A program made the translations under genes and the position numbers. 64,000 bases of DNA from SAR92 clade bacterium H455 (GTDB lineage: Bacteria; Pseudomonadota; Gammaproteobacteria; Pseudomonadales; Porticoccaceae), in NCBI GenBank assembly GCA_024802545.1, contig CP103416.1, positions 434,001-498,000 on the forward strand. Reading direction: 5' to 3'. How positions within the stretch are numbered: the first letter of the stretch is position 1; the number at the start of each line of letters is the position of its first letter. The notes beneath the pieces were generated by a model that saw only the letters and a list, made by a program, of their open reading frames with translations, was not told the origin of the DNA and did no database searches. Positions 7,748-17,087 of this stretch are shown piece by piece.

Positions 7748-8345
7748 AGAGCCACCCTTTAACATAATGAGTTACACGTGGCATAACTAGGTAGGTCATC
7801 AGCACCACCTGCATAGTGACGATGACGGCCGTGCGGCTGTGAATATCCCAATCGCCAATCCAAGGAGCTAGCACGTAGTTGAGTGCGATAATTAGGTTAT
7901 ACACCACCGCGATTAGGACAACACTCATACGCCACTTGACGGGTTGCTTAGAGCTGGCGACTTGGGGAAATTCAAACCACACTTCAAGGCCAGTCGCGGT
8001 TTTAAATTTCGCCTCGCCCTCGACCATGCCATCAATTTTTGCCATCCATATCTGGCGTTGTGAAGACTGCTGCCAGGCCTTGGCATGGTCCATATTATCG
8101 AACCGATAAATAATGGTGTATCGACGCGACCCGAGACTTGGTCTAATTACATTGACGCCGAGATGGCCGCCAAAACGACTGGATTCTGTGGTAATGCCAG
8201 AGATCCATGCTTCGTAATCGGCTTCGCGCCCAGCGACTACGTCGCGACTTACCGAGACAGTGACATAGTTGTTTGTTATAGCGTTCTCAACCACAGCATC
8301 GCCTTGTGAGGCGGTGCTGTCCAGTTGGCTATCAATTATAGTCAT
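7740..8345 (-). CDS. Antibiotic-biosynthesis-monooxygenase-like domain with membrane anchor
   Basis: 201 residues. Residues about 28-125 look like an ABM ferredoxin-like domain ([20 protein letters not shown], then [19 protein letters not shown]). Residues 135-195 hold two membrane helices. Such ABM plus two-helix proteins are known but without a firm function; soluble ABM enzymes oxidise aromatics without cofactors. The ATG overlaps the stop of dmpG by ATGA (8342-8345), which points to translational coupling to the meta-cleavage genes. A role with quinone-like or phenolic products at the membrane is an inference. Confidence 0.72.
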   Translation of the reverse strand: MTIIDSQLDSTASQGDAVVENAITNNYVTVSVSRDVVAGREADYEAWISGITTESSRFGGHLGVNVIRPSLGSRRYTIIYRFDNMDHAKAWQQSSQRQIWMAKIDGMVEGEAKFKTATGLEVWFEFPQVASSKQPVKWRMSVVLIAVVYNLIIALNYVLAPWIGDWDIHSRTAVIVTMQVVLMTYLVMPRVTHYVKGWLYV

Positions 8346-9376
8346 TCGGGTGACAGACCAAGGTCTTTGGCCATTGTCAGCGCCAAATCTTCAATCATAT
8401 CTTCTTGGCCACCCACTGTGCCTCGCCGGCCTAACTCAACCAGAATGTCGCGAGCCGAGACGCCATATTTTTTCTCGGCGCGTTGGGCAAACAGCAAAAA
8501 TGAACTGTAAACACCAGCATAGCCGAGGGTGAGTGCATCGCGGTCAATACGGATGATCTGGTCCATCATCGGCGTGACCAGATCTTCAGCAACATCCATA
8601 ATTTTATAAAGGTCAATGCCATCTTCAACGCCCATGCGGTGCAACACTGCGACAAACACTTCAAGCGGTGTGTTGCCGGCACCAGCGCCTAAGCCTGCTA
8701 CTGAGCCGTCGATGCGGTTGGCACCGGCTTCGATGGCGGCAAGAGAGTTTGCGATACCCATGCCCAAGTTGTGATGGCCGTGAAAGCCGAGTTCAGTTTT
8801 TGGGTTGAGTTCTCTGCGCAGCAAGCCGATCTTCTCGTTCACTTCGGCGGGCAACATATAGCCTGCTGAGTCGGTGCAGTAGAGGCAGTTGGCACCGTAA
8901 GATTCCATCAGTTTGGCTTGCGTTAAAAGGTCTCTCGCGCTGACTTTGTGCGCCATCATCAGGAAGCCAACGGTATCTAATCCCATTTTGGCGGCCATGC
9001 CGATGTGCTGCTCTGAGACGTCAGCCTCAGTGCAGTGGGTAGCCACGCGGATAGTCGACACGCCGTGATCTACTGCCATTTTCAAATGGTCGATAGTGCC
9101 AATGCCTGGCAGTAATAAGGCTGAAATTTTGGCATTTTTCATTTTAGGTATCACCGCACTGAAGTACTCTTCATCGCTGTGCGCAGGGAAGCCATAGTTG
9201 ACTGAGGTGCCGCCAAGTCCATCACCGTGAGTCACTTCAATTAATGGCATACCAGCCTCATCAAGCGCTGTGGCGATAGAGACCATTTCATCGAGACTAA
9301 TTTGGTGCTGCTTGGCGTGCATGCCGTCGCGCAGGCTCATATCGTGCAGGGTGACTTTTTTTCCAGTTAAATCCAT
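8342..9376 (-). CDS. dmpG: 4-hydroxy-2-oxovalerate aldolase
   Basis: 344 residues, the usual length. It is a TIM barrel of the HMGL-like family. The metal ligands are D17 (LRDGMH) and H199/H201 (FHGHHN), with H20 as the expected catalytic base. It cleaves 4-hydroxy-2-oxovalerate to pyruvate and acetaldehyde, and in the known complex passes acetaldehyde through a tunnel to DmpF, whose gene lies immediately upstream. Both gene order and spacing match the dmp/xyl lower pathway. Its stop overlaps the next gene start by four bases. Confidence 0.97.
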   Translation of the reverse strand: MDLTGKKVTLHDMSLRDGMHAKQHQISLDEMVSIATALDEAGMPLIEVTHGDGLGGTSVNYGFPAHSDEEYFSAVIPKMKNAKISALLLPGIGTIDHLKMAVDHGVSTIRVATHCTEADVSEQHIGMAAKMGLDTVGFLMMAHKVSARDLLTQAKLMESYGANCLYCTDSAGYMLPAEVNEKIGLLRRELNPKTELGFHGHHNLGMGIANSLAAIEAGANRIDGSVAGLGAGAGNTPLEVFVAVLHRMGVEDGIDLYKIMDVAEDLVTPMMDQIIRIDRDALTLGYAGVYSSFLLFAQRAEKKYGVSARDILVELGRRGTVGGQEDMIEDLALTMAKDLGLSPE

Positions 9377-9390
9377 TGTTTCTCTCCCAG

Positions 9391-10299
9391 TTAGCCACGT
9401 GCCGGTAATTGAATGGTGCCGCTGGCGGCTTCTTCTGCAAATAATTCGGCAGTGCGCAGACCTGCTGCGGTCATGATGTCGAGGTTGCCCGCGTACTTGG
9501 GCAGGAAGTCACCAAGTCCCTGAACTTCCATAAAAATAGTGACGCGGTTGCCGTCAAAAATAGGGCCATTAACCAGTTGATAGCCAGGCACGTATTGCTG
9601 CACTTTTTCTACCATGGCGTGAACAGAAGCGATGATCGCAGCCTGATCTGGTTCAGTTTCAGTGAGGCAGTGAATGGTGTCGCGCATCATTAAAGGTGGC
9701 TCAGCAGGGTTGACGACAATAATTGCTTTACCCTTTTGGGCGCCGCCCACCTGTTCGATACCGGCGGCGGTGGTACGCGTAAATTCATCGATATTTTTGC
9801 GTGTGCCGGGACCGATTGATTTGGAAGCAACAGTCGCGACAATTTCACCGTAGGTGACCGATTGCACTTGCGAGACCGCTGCTACCATGGGGATGGTAGC
9901 TTGGCCTCCGCAGGTGACCATATTGACATTCATCTCTAGTTGTCTCGCATGCTGCTGCAAGTTGACCGGAGGCACGCAAAAAGGACCGATGGCTGCAGGC
10001 GTTAAATCGATCATGATGACGCCCAGATCATTCACTTTCTTTGAATTGTCGGCATGTACATAGGCTGATGTGGCGTCAAATGCGATGCGGATATCATCTT
10101 CGATAATATAAGGCACCAGACCGTCGACACCTGTGGTGGATACTTTCATGCCAAATTCCCGAGCGCGACGGATGCCCTCTGATTCTTCGATGCCGACCAT
10201 CCATACGGGTTCAATCCACTCGCTGCGCATCGCCTTCATTAATAGATCGGTACCTATATTACCGGGGCCAATAATCGCTGCTCTAAGCTTTTTACTCAT
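9391..10299 (-). CDS. dmpF: Acetaldehyde dehydrogenase, CoA-acylating
   Basis: 302 residues, normal length. The NAD-binding motif is [10 protein letters not shown] (residues 11-20). The catalytic cysteine is C130 in [13 protein letters not shown]. It turns acetaldehyde and CoA into acetyl-CoA with NAD+ and works as a channelling complex with DmpG, encoded 14 bases downstream. The gene is in the same minus-strand operon as the phenol hydroxylase. The identification is firm from both sequence and neighbours. Confidence 0.97.
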   Translation of the reverse strand: MSKKLRAAIIGPGNIGTDLLMKAMRSEWIEPVWMVGIEESEGIRRAREFGMKVSTTGVDGLVPYIIEDDIRIAFDATSAYVHADNSKKVNDLGVIMIDLTPAAIGPFCVPPVNLQQHARQLEMNVNMVTCGGQATIPMVAAVSQVQSVTYGEIVATVASKSIGPGTRKNIDEFTRTTAAGIEQVGGAQKGKAIIVVNPAEPPLMMRDTIHCLTETEPDQAAIIASVHAMVEKVQQYVPGYQLVNGPIFDGNRVTIFMEVQGLGDFLPKYAGNLDIMTAAGLRTAELFAEEAASGTIQLPARG

Positions 10300-10314
10300 T
10301 TTATAAACTCCTGA

Positions 10315-11109
10315 TTAGACGAACTTCATGGTGACAGTACCCAAGCCCTGATAGCGCACGACAATAGAGTCTCCCCTCTCCACTAACACCGCGGCGGTAA
10401 TACCGCCTGTCATAATGAAGGTGCCCGCGGGGATTACTTCGTCGCGCTCAGCGAGCATGGTGGCGAGCATGGCCACACTGGCAGCGGGGTGGTCGAGTAC
10501 AGCAGCGCCGGCCCCAAGTTCTATAATTTCGCCATTTTTTTGCATCACCACACCCAGTGTGCTCCAGTCAAAATCCTCCGGTTTCGCGGCGTGACTGCCA
10601 ACGACAAAGCGAGTAGATGATGAGTTGTCAGCCTGAACGCTGGTCAGATCAAATTTAAAGTCTTTGTAGCGTGAGTCGATAATTTCAACTGCGGGCACCA
10701 CCAACTCGGTAGCGGCGAGGACCTCCTCTACAGTAAGATTTTTACCGCTCAACTCTTTATTGGTAACAAAAGCGATTTCCGCTTCCACCTTGGGGTGAAT
10801 TAGTTCGTCAAATGGAACCTGGGCGCCATCAGGGAGGCTGAAGTAGTCGGCTAGAAAACCGTAGCAGGGCATTTCTACACCCATCTGTTTCATTTTGGCC
10901 CAAGAGGTGAGGCCCATTTTCATGCCGACGATTTTGTGGCCTCGCGACATCTTTCTGCGGCGGATCTCCCATTGCACATCGGTGGCATCAGTGAAGGTCA
11001 TGTTGGGATAGTCATCGGTGATCTTGGTTACTTCATAGGCTTGCAGCTCGGCATTTTCGAGATGCTCGGCAAGTTTTTCGATAGTTGCTTGGTTTAAAGT
11101 TCTGCTCAT
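10315..11109 (-). CDS. dmpH: 4-oxalocrotonate decarboxylase
   Basis: 264 residues from the ATG at 11109, nine bases after a GGAG site; an upstream TTG would add five residues. The start NDYPxMTF-like DDYPNMTFTDATDVQWEIRRR and the GMKMGLTSWAKMKQMGVE segment are specific for DmpH/XylI rather than for the hydratase. It decarboxylates 2-oxo-3-hexenedioate to 2-hydroxypentadienoate and forms a complex with DmpE, whose gene is just upstream. In the classic dmp order this gene follows dmpG, so it has moved here to lie between dmpE and dmpF. Confidence 0.95.
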   Translation of the reverse strand: MSRTLNQATIEKLAEHLENAELQAYEVTKITDDYPNMTFTDATDVQWEIRRRKMSRGHKIVGMKMGLTSWAKMKQMGVEMPCYGFLADYFSLPDGAQVPFDELIHPKVEAEIAFVTNKELSGKNLTVEEVLAATELVVPAVEIIDSRYKDFKFDLTSVQADNSSSTRFVVGSHAAKPEDFDWSTLGVVMQKNGEIIELGAGAAVLDHPAASVAMLATMLAERDEVIPAGTFIMTGGITAAVLVERGDSIVVRYQGLGTVTMKFV

Positions 11110-11124
11110 TGCCTGACTCTCCAA

Positions 11125-11907
11125 TTAGCTAAAGCGAATGCGACAGTTACCCATGCCGCCTACTTTGACATTCATTTCATCACCGGCCACTACAGGTTCG
11201 AGTGGTACCAGTGAACCTGATAGGATCAGCTCCCCTGCTTTTAGGGGAATGCCGAATTGCCCCAGGGTGTTGGCCAGCCAAGCGACACAGTTAACCGGGC
11301 TGCCGAGCGCGGCGGCACCGGCGCCGACACTCAGGGTTGCCCCGTTCTTCTCTACCACCATGCCGCAGGTGGAAAGATCCAGACTTCGTGGATCGACAGC
11401 CGCTTTTTCATTGACCACAAACAAACCACAAGAGGCGTTGTCAGCCACGGTATCTTGGATCTTTATTTTCCAGTCTTCGATTCGCGAATCGACTACTTCA
11501 AAGCAGGGCATTACGGCCTCAGTCGCTGCTAGTACATCGGCATTGGTGATGCCGGGTCCGATCAGATCGCGCTTTAGTACAAAAGCAATTTCACCCTCGG
11601 CTTTAGGCTGAATGAGTAGTTGACTGATTGGCATTTCGTCGCTGTAGACCATTTTGTCGGTCAGGTAGCCAAAATCGGGCTGAAAGACCCCGAGCATGTT
11701 TTGGACGGCTTTACTTGTGGCGCCTATTTTCTTGCCGATGATTTTCTCGCCTGCGGAGAGACGACACTCCAGCATATGCAACGAAATATGGTAGGCATCG
11801 ACTATGGTGATGTCTGGGAAGCGTTCGGTAAGCGGACTCAATACTGTGCGTTCTACCATTGCTTGGTAGAGTTCGTTACCTAGCTGTTCAATGAGTTGTT
11901 TATCCAT
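11125..11907 (-). CDS. dmpE: 2-hydroxypent-2,4-dienoate (2-oxopent-4-enoate) hydratase
   Basis: 260 residues. It matches DmpE in long blocks such as IGKKIGATSKAVQNMLGVFQ (about 55-75), PDFGYLTD, and DSRIEDWKIKIQDTVADNAS (about 140-160), which carry the Mg-binding acidic residues. It adds water to 2-hydroxypentadienoate to give 4-hydroxy-2-oxovalerate, the substrate of DmpG. It lies between dmpD and dmpH. The dmpH product made by the neighbour is its direct substrate, so the swapped order keeps the two complex partners adjacent. Confidence 0.96.
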   Translation of the reverse strand: MDKQLIEQLGNELYQAMVERTVLSPLTERFPDITIVDAYHISLHMLECRLSAGEKIIGKKIGATSKAVQNMLGVFQPDFGYLTDKMVYSDEMPISQLLIQPKAEGEIAFVLKRDLIGPGITNADVLAATEAVMPCFEVVDSRIEDWKIKIQDTVADNASCGLFVVNEKAAVDPRSLDLSTCGMVVEKNGATLSVGAGAAALGSPVNCVAWLANTLGQFGIPLKAGELILSGSLVPLEPVVAGDEMNVKVGGMGNCRIRFS

Positions 11908-11945
11908 AGGGTATGACTCTCGAGTAAATTGGGGATTGGATTTTA

Positions 11946-12788
11946 TTAGGCTGTTTCAGCGAAAAAATTCTCTAATAGCTGACAGAACCGATCAGTGTGC
12001 TCTATTTGAGTCCAATGGCCGCAGCGACCAAATACATGGAGTTGAGCATCGTCTATCCAATTGGCTAGCGTTAAGCTGCTCTGCAATGGAATAACTTCAT
12101 CTTCACGGCCATGTATCACAAGAGCAGGCTGTTTGATTTTTTTGATATCGGCCTCAGCGCTGCTTAGTGCGTCAACCCAGCGCTGTCTTGGCGCCGGAAA
12201 CATTGCCTCAAATGACGCCTGAAAGCCGGGGCGGATACTGGCTTGATAGCGTAGCTGTGCGAGTTCGTCGGTGACCAAACTGCGGTCATAGGTAAACAAA
12301 TCCATCAGTTCTCGCATGGTCTCGAACGATGGCGTATAGCCCCATACACGATCTAATCCCTCGGTAATTGGAAACGCTACACCAGCAGCTCCCATCAACA
12401 CCATTTTTTTCACCCTGGTGGGGTGGCGGATGGTGAAGGCCAATGCGAGAGCACCGCCAAAGCTGTTGCCGACAATGTCGACACTCTCCAGTTCAAGAGC
12501 ATCGATAAAGGCGAGCAAATGTGCGACCCATGCGTCGAGCGAATAGCAGTTACCTTCCGGTCGGTCGGTATAGCCAAAGCCGAGCATGTCGGGGGCGATC
12601 ACCCGTCTTGTTTTGCTTAGCTCAGGAAGCACTAGTCGCCAATTTGCCCAAGCAGTGACACCCGGTCCAGAGCCATGTACTAGGAGCACCGGGTCACCAC
12701 TGCCCATAGAGTGGTAGTTGGTGTTGATACCATTGGCCAGGATAGAGTCGCCGATCTCGGGGTTGCTGGTCTTATGCATTTTCTTCAA
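11946..12788 (-). CDS. dmpD: 2-hydroxymuconic semialdehyde hydrolase
   Basis: 280 residues, alpha/beta hydrolase fold. The triad is visible: S109 in GNSFGG, D230 in HGREDEVIP and H258 in RCGHWTQIE, and the oxyanion region is HGSGPGVTAWANW near residue 38. It hydrolyses ring-cleavage products of the meta pathway; for products from 3-methylcatechol-type substrates this is the only route. It lies 6 bases after dmpC. Together with dmpC it lets the operon handle both semialdehyde and ketone cleavage products. Confidence 0.95.
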   Translation of the reverse strand: MKKMHKTSNPEIGDSILANGINTNYHSMGSGDPVLLVHGSGPGVTAWANWRLVLPELSKTRRVIAPDMLGFGYTDRPEGNCYSLDAWVAHLLAFIDALELESVDIVGNSFGGALALAFTIRHPTRVKKMVLMGAAGVAFPITEGLDRVWGYTPSFETMRELMDLFTYDRSLVTDELAQLRYQASIRPGFQASFEAMFPAPRQRWVDALSSAEADIKKIKQPALVIHGREDEVIPLQSSLTLANWIDDAQLHVFGRCGHWTQIEHTDRFCQLLENFFAETA

Positions 12789-12794
12789 GCATCC

Positions 12795-14252
12795 TCAGAG
12801 TTTGATACTGACGTTTTTCAGCTCGGAGTAGAATTCCAAACCATGCACGCCGCCTTCGCGGCCGATACCCGATTGCTTTGCGCCACCAAATGCGGTGCGC
12901 AGATCTCGCAGGAACCAGCTATTGACCCAAACTAGTCCGACCTCCAGCGCCTCGGCAACGCGACTGGCGCGAGCGCTATTTTCAGTCCACACCGACGCGC
13001 AGAGACCGTAAACCGTATCATTGGCCAACGCGATCACCTCTTCCTCACTATCAAAGGGGCGAATATGGCAGCATGGACCAAATATCTCTTCGCGGATTAC
13101 GCGGGCGTTATCGTCTAAACCAGTCCAGATTGTCGGTTCAATCCAGGCGCCGGCATTTAATTCTGGGCCCATATCTGGGACTCCACCGCCGATGATCACG
13201 GTGGCGCCTTCTTCTTCGGCGAGTTTGTAGTACGAGAGTACCTTGTCGCGATGTTCCAAGCTCACCAGCGGGCCGAAGTTGGCCTCCTGATCTTCTGGCC
13301 GGCCGAGTTTAAGCTGTTCTACACCGGCTTTTAAACGTGCGACAAATTCGTCATAAATTGGGCGTTCGACGTAAACGCGCTCTGTGCCGAGACAGACTTG
13401 ACCGCAGTTGACAAAGGCGGAGCGCATGGTTCCCTCAATGGCCTTGTCGAGATCGCAGTCGGCGAAAACTAATGCGGGATTTTTGCCGCCGCACTCCATG
13501 GAAATGTTGCGCAAGCCCACTGATGCGGCGCGCATAATCACTTCACCGGTACGAGTCTCACCGGTAAAAGTGATGGCATCGATCAGCGGGTGAGTAGTTA
13601 AGAACTCCCCTGCAGAATTGGGCCCAAAGCCGTGCACCACATTGTAAACTCCTGGCGGGACACCGCACTCATTCATTACTTCGCCTAATAGCGTGGCGGT
13701 GGCGGGTGTCTCTTCTGAGGGTTTCACGACCACTGTATTACCGCAGGCGAGGGCAGGTCCCACTTTAAAAGTCATCAGTAGCAGCGGCAGATTCCAAGGA
13801 CTAATTACAGCGACTACACCCTTGGGGGTGCGGTGACCATAGTTGAGTGAGCCGGCGCCGTCTGGGGTGTCGAGTTTGAAACACTCTGTAGGATGGTTAA
13901 CGAGAGTTTCAGAGAACGCGGTGAAATTGGCTGCGCCCCGGGGAATATCGATATGTGATGCCATGGAACGTGGCTTGCCTGTATCAAGGCATTCAGCAGC
14001 GAGGAACTCTTCGAAACGCTCATTGATACGCGCCGCCACTTTGTTGAGTAGCTCGGTACGCTGGACTTGAGTCAGTTTTCCCCACGGGCCTTTTAGAGCA
14101 GCTTTGGCAGCGAGAACTGCAGTATTAACATCCTCGGAAGAGGCCTCACAGACCATTCCGATCAAACTGTCGTTAACCGGTGCACGGTTTTCGAAAGTAG
14201 CGCCGTTACTCGACGCCACGAATTGACCATTGATGAAGTGCTTGAATTCCAT
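12795..14252 (-). CDS. dmpC: 2-hydroxymuconic semialdehyde dehydrogenase
   Basis: 485 residues from the ATG at 14252, preceded by AAGAG; a GTG 42 bases upstream extends the frame without support. It is a standard aldehyde dehydrogenase with the general base E253 (SMECGGKNPA) and nucleophile C287 (NCGQVCLG), and an N-terminal NAD+ domain. It oxidises 2-hydroxymuconic semialdehyde to 4-oxalocrotonate, starting the branch that normally needs the tautomerase DmpI and then DmpH and DmpE. The gene lies between the catechol dioxygenase and the hydrolase, as in dmp and xyl operons. Confidence 0.95.
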   Translation of the reverse strand: MEFKHFINGQFVASSNGATFENRAPVNDSLIGMVCEASSEDVNTAVLAAKAALKGPWGKLTQVQRTELLNKVAARINERFEEFLAAECLDTGKPRSMASHIDIPRGAANFTAFSETLVNHPTECFKLDTPDGAGSLNYGHRTPKGVVAVISPWNLPLLLMTFKVGPALACGNTVVVKPSEETPATATLLGEVMNECGVPPGVYNVVHGFGPNSAGEFLTTHPLIDAITFTGETRTGEVIMRAASVGLRNISMECGGKNPALVFADCDLDKAIEGTMRSAFVNCGQVCLGTERVYVERPIYDEFVARLKAGVEQLKLGRPEDQEANFGPLVSLEHRDKVLSYYKLAEEEGATVIIGGGVPDMGPELNAGAWIEPTIWTGLDDNARVIREEIFGPCCHIRPFDSEEEVIALANDTVYGLCASVWTENSARASRVAEALEVGLVWVNSWFLRDLRTAFGGAKQSGIGREGGVHGLEFYSELKNVSIKL

Positions 14253-14343
14253 TTTGTACTCTTTGAATAAATTAAAGTTGATCGTGTATTCCACCCAGCT
14301 GCGTCTCTAAGAGTAACTGGGTGAAATATTGACATAGCTGGAT

Positions 14344-15267
14344 TTAGGTAAGCACTGTCAAGAAGCGTTCATTGAGTTCACGATCGTGATAGAAGATAGC
14401 TTTGCCAAGCTCTTGCGCATCCCAGGTAACAGGAGGGTGATCCGGGTAGTGGTAGTCACCGCCACAAAAAACCTCATTGCGGTTGCCCGATGGATCGAAG
14501 AAATAGATTGTCTGGCCATGGGTTAACCCATGTCGAGTGGGCCCAATATCGATTGGCGTGTCGGTCATTGATATAAGGTCTGCGGCACGCAGAACATCCT
14601 GCCAGTTGTCCAGCCAGAAAGAGGCGTGATGGAACTTATTTTTTTCATCGTGTTTGATAAACGCTACATCATGCGCCTTACTTGAGCAGGTCAAAAAGAT
14701 AGCGGCTTTATTCCCTTCTGGATCAACAACTTGTTCTGCTAGGTCAAATCCGAGTATATCGGTGAACAGAGATAAATTGCCCTCCAGATCATCGCCATAG
14801 AGCAAGCAGTGATCAAATCGATTAGGGCGCATGCCTTTTAAGCCGCGAGGCCAAGCCTCAGGGTTGCGCGTGCTAATACCCCATTTTCCGGGCTGCTCTT
14901 TTGTGGCAAACAGCTCAAAGGAATGCCCTGTGGGCGCGGTAAAACGTACCCGGCGGCCGCAACCTTTGAGTTCGTCAGCAGGAATTTCGGTGGTGGGATA
15001 GCCCTTCTGATTGAGTTCCTTTTCGAGAGCTTCGAGGGTGCTTTCGTCAATTACTTTGTAGCCAGTAAAATCCATTCCTGCTTCATCTGTCTCACGCAGA
15101 ACGACGGAGAATTTATCGACTTCGGTCCAGCACTTTAGATAGACACGGCCTTGGTCGTCACGATCAACCTCGATCAGGCCAAGGAGGTCACAATAGTGGC
15201 CGAGAGCCGCATCCATGTCGAGTACACGAATTTGAATATGTCCGGGGCGCATTACACCTTTTTTCAT
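14344..15267 (-). CDS. dmpB: Catechol 2,3-dioxygenase
   Basis: 307 residues, the length of XylE/DmpB. The iron ligands fall at the canonical positions H153 (FDHCLLYG), H214 (FHHASFWL) and E265 ([10 protein letters not shown]). It opens catechol next to the two hydroxyls with O2, giving yellow 2-hydroxymuconic semialdehyde. The ribosome site GAGAGG is clear before the ATG at 15267. It follows the repair ferredoxin gene dmpQ. The gap to dmpC is 91 bases, one of the larger in the operon, but I see no terminator in it. Confidence 0.97.
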   Translation of the reverse strand: MKKGVMRPGHIQIRVLDMDAALGHYCDLLGLIEVDRDDQGRVYLKCWTEVDKFSVVLRETDEAGMDFTGYKVIDESTLEALEKELNQKGYPTTEIPADELKGCGRRVRFTAPTGHSFELFATKEQPGKWGISTRNPEAWPRGLKGMRPNRFDHCLLYGDDLEGNLSLFTDILGFDLAEQVVDPEGNKAAIFLTCSSKAHDVAFIKHDEKNKFHHASFWLDNWQDVLRAADLISMTDTPIDIGPTRHGLTHGQTIYFFDPSGNRNEVFCGGDYHYPDHPPVTWDAQELGKAIFYHDRELNERFLTVLT

Positions 15268-15308
15268 TTTTATAATCCTCTCTTGGTTAAATCTTTTTAA
15301 TTATCTGA

Positions 15309-15596
15309 TTAATCCAGCGCTTCAATGACCATGTCGCTGAGTGGGAAGATTCGACATGACAATCCGACACCCTGATTCAACTCATCAGCTGACACATGCT
15401 TTCTGCTCATTTTCTTGCTGCTGTAGTCGCCGCTGAGCACGCGTACTTTGCAAACACCACAACCGCCACCACGACACCCTATTTGCACTGCTTTAATCCG
15501 CTGGCTTTCCACACCATGAAGCAATGATTGCTGCTCGTTACAGTGAAACTGGCTGTCACGGTTGCTGAGGCTGATGGTATGTACGGCAGAACTCAT
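15309..15596 (-). CDS. dmpQ: Plant-type [2Fe-2S] ferredoxin, XylT/DmpQ type
   Basis: 95 residues with the chloroplast-type cluster ligands C41, C46, C49 and C81 (spacing C-x4-C-x2-C then C). XylT-type ferredoxins re-reduce the active-site iron of catechol 2,3-dioxygenase after it is oxidised by substituted catechols. Placement between the hydroxylase reductase and the dioxygenase is the same as in dmp and related operons. It starts 3 bases after the dmpP stop, so translation is probably coupled. Confidence 0.93.
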   Translation of the reverse strand: MSSAVHTISLSNRDSQFHCNEQQSLLHGVESQRIKAVQIGCRGGGCGVCKVRVLSGDYSSKKMSRKHVSADELNQGVGLSCRIFPLSDMVIEALD

Positions 15597-15599
15597 GGC

Positions 15600-16661
15600 C
15601 TATATCCGCTTGAACAAGGCACTGCGCTGTACTTCTTTTGCACCATCAGCCGCGGTGACAAACTTTTCCATGTGAATATCTTTCTCGAACAGTCTTCCTT
15701 GCATCAGCGCGTTGATAGCCGCATCAATCATTAGAGGTGGCCCGCACAGGTAGGCTTTGTGATCAGCAAACTTACCTTGAAAATGCGCCGCTGCGGCTTC
15801 ATGCACGAAACCGGTGAACCCTTGCCAGTTATCCTCCTCGGTCGGCTCGTTTAACGCTGGTACATAGGTAAAGTTACTGTGGCGCTCACTGAGCTGCTCG
15901 AAGCGCTCGCGGTGGTACAACTCAGAACCGTTGCGCGCGCCTTGAAATAAAGTGATCTGGCGTTCGTCACCGCTCTCCAACAAATCTAGAATCATGGACT
16001 CTGGTGATGACAGACCTGAACCTCCGGCAATAAACAGAACGTCTTTAGGGTCTGACTTGCGAACGAAGAATTGTCCATAGGGTCCGGAAAACTCGATTTC
16101 ATCGCCCACCTTAAGTTCGTTGTGGATATAGCCGGTCGCAGCGCCGTCGGGAATCTCGCGAATATGCAGTTCGATCCGCCCTGGATTGCTAGGAGCGTTG
16201 GCTATAGAAAATGCTCGGGTTCCCTCGATACCTGGTAGTTGCAAATTAATGTACTGCCCCGCCTGAAAAGTCATGTCTCGATCTAAGGCGAGAGTTAGCC
16301 CTTTGATGGTCGGCGAAAGGGTTTCGATCGCGCTGACAGTTGCGGTGTAATCTGCAACCAGATGACCGGCAAAGTCCGGGTCTACATCAATTTCTGCTTC
16401 GATCACTAGGTCCGATTCAGGTATAGCACAGCAAGCAAGAATCTTACCGTCGTCGCGTTCTGTATCTAAAAGTGCGAAAGGTGACGCCTCACCTTGGTCT
16501 GCTTCGCCCTCAACAAGCTGGCACTTACAGGTGGCGCAGGTGCCATGTCCGCAGGCGAAAGGAAGCCAGACACCCTGGCGAAGAGCGGCACTGAGAATTG
16601 TCTGACCCTCTTCCACTTCAATAATATCGCCAGTCGGCTCAATGGTGACTTGATAACTCAT
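15600..16661 (-). CDS. dmpP: Phenol hydroxylase reductase component P5
   Basis: 353 residues. The N-terminal [2Fe-2S] domain has C37, C42, C45 and C77. A ferredoxin-reductase-like FAD domain (RAFSIANAPSN, about 165-175) and an NAD domain (FIAGGSGLSSPESMI) follow. It passes electrons from NADH through FAD and the cluster to the diiron centre of DmpN. The gene follows dmpO by nine bases. Length and domain order match DmpP and the toluene monooxygenase reductases. Confidence 0.97.
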   Translation of the reverse strand: MSYQVTIEPTGDIIEVEEGQTILSAALRQGVWLPFACGHGTCATCKCQLVEGEADQGEASPFALLDTERDDGKILACCAIPESDLVIEAEIDVDPDFAGHLVADYTATVSAIETLSPTIKGLTLALDRDMTFQAGQYINLQLPGIEGTRAFSIANAPSNPGRIELHIREIPDGAATGYIHNELKVGDEIEFSGPYGQFFVRKSDPKDVLFIAGGSGLSSPESMILDLLESGDERQITLFQGARNGSELYHRERFEQLSERHSNFTYVPALNEPTEEDNWQGFTGFVHEAAAAHFQGKFADHKAYLCGPPLMIDAAINALMQGRLFEKDIHMEKFVTAADGAKEVQRSALFKRI

Positions 16662-16670
16662 GATGATTCC

Positions 16671-17033
16671 TTAGATACCTGCGCCTTTATAGCCAGTTAA
16701 TTCTGGTGTGACGAGTCTCAGCAAAGACTTGTGACCAATGTCCAACTCAGTTAGAGATTTGCTGTGATCGGGTTGGAATGCGCTGTTGTCGAGTATCCAC
16801 TGGGCTTTATTCCAGTCAATTTGATTGAACTCTGGGTGCTGCCCAAAAGCCTCGGGCATGACATTGTCGAGTAACTCCTGAAAGCGCATCTCTGGCGGCA
16901 GCGGAAATGCCCGAGAGGAGCAAAACATTTGATGTTTATCCCAGCCTAAATAGACCAATTGGGCGCCGCCAAATTTCTCAAGCGAGTCTTTAAATTCACC
17001 GTGATAGTCATCACGTAATGCTCTTATTGTCAT
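16671..17033 (-). CDS. dmpO: Phenol hydroxylase P4 (gamma) subunit
   Basis: 120 residues, close to the usual 119. It starts MTIRALRDDYHGEFKDSLEK and contains YLGWDKHQMFCSS, both typical of DmpO. It is the small subunit of the (LNO)2 hydroxylase and has been linked to iron supply and assembly. The gene lies between the large oxygenase subunit and the reductase. No cofactor residues are expected. Confidence 0.94.
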   Translation of the reverse strand: MTIRALRDDYHGEFKDSLEKFGGAQLVYLGWDKHQMFCSSRAFPLPPEMRFQELLDNVMPEAFGQHPEFNQIDWNKAQWILDNSAFQPDHSKSLTELDIGHKSLLRLVTPELTGYKGAGI

Positions 17034-17087
17034 AAAATATACTCAAATATCTGGGGCGCCTAATCGACACCCCGGTTTAATTAATGA

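Noticed and set aside
14253-14343. Promoter or terminator between dmpB and dmpC
   Set aside because: No hairpin with T-run and no clear promoter elements are visible in the 91-base gap.
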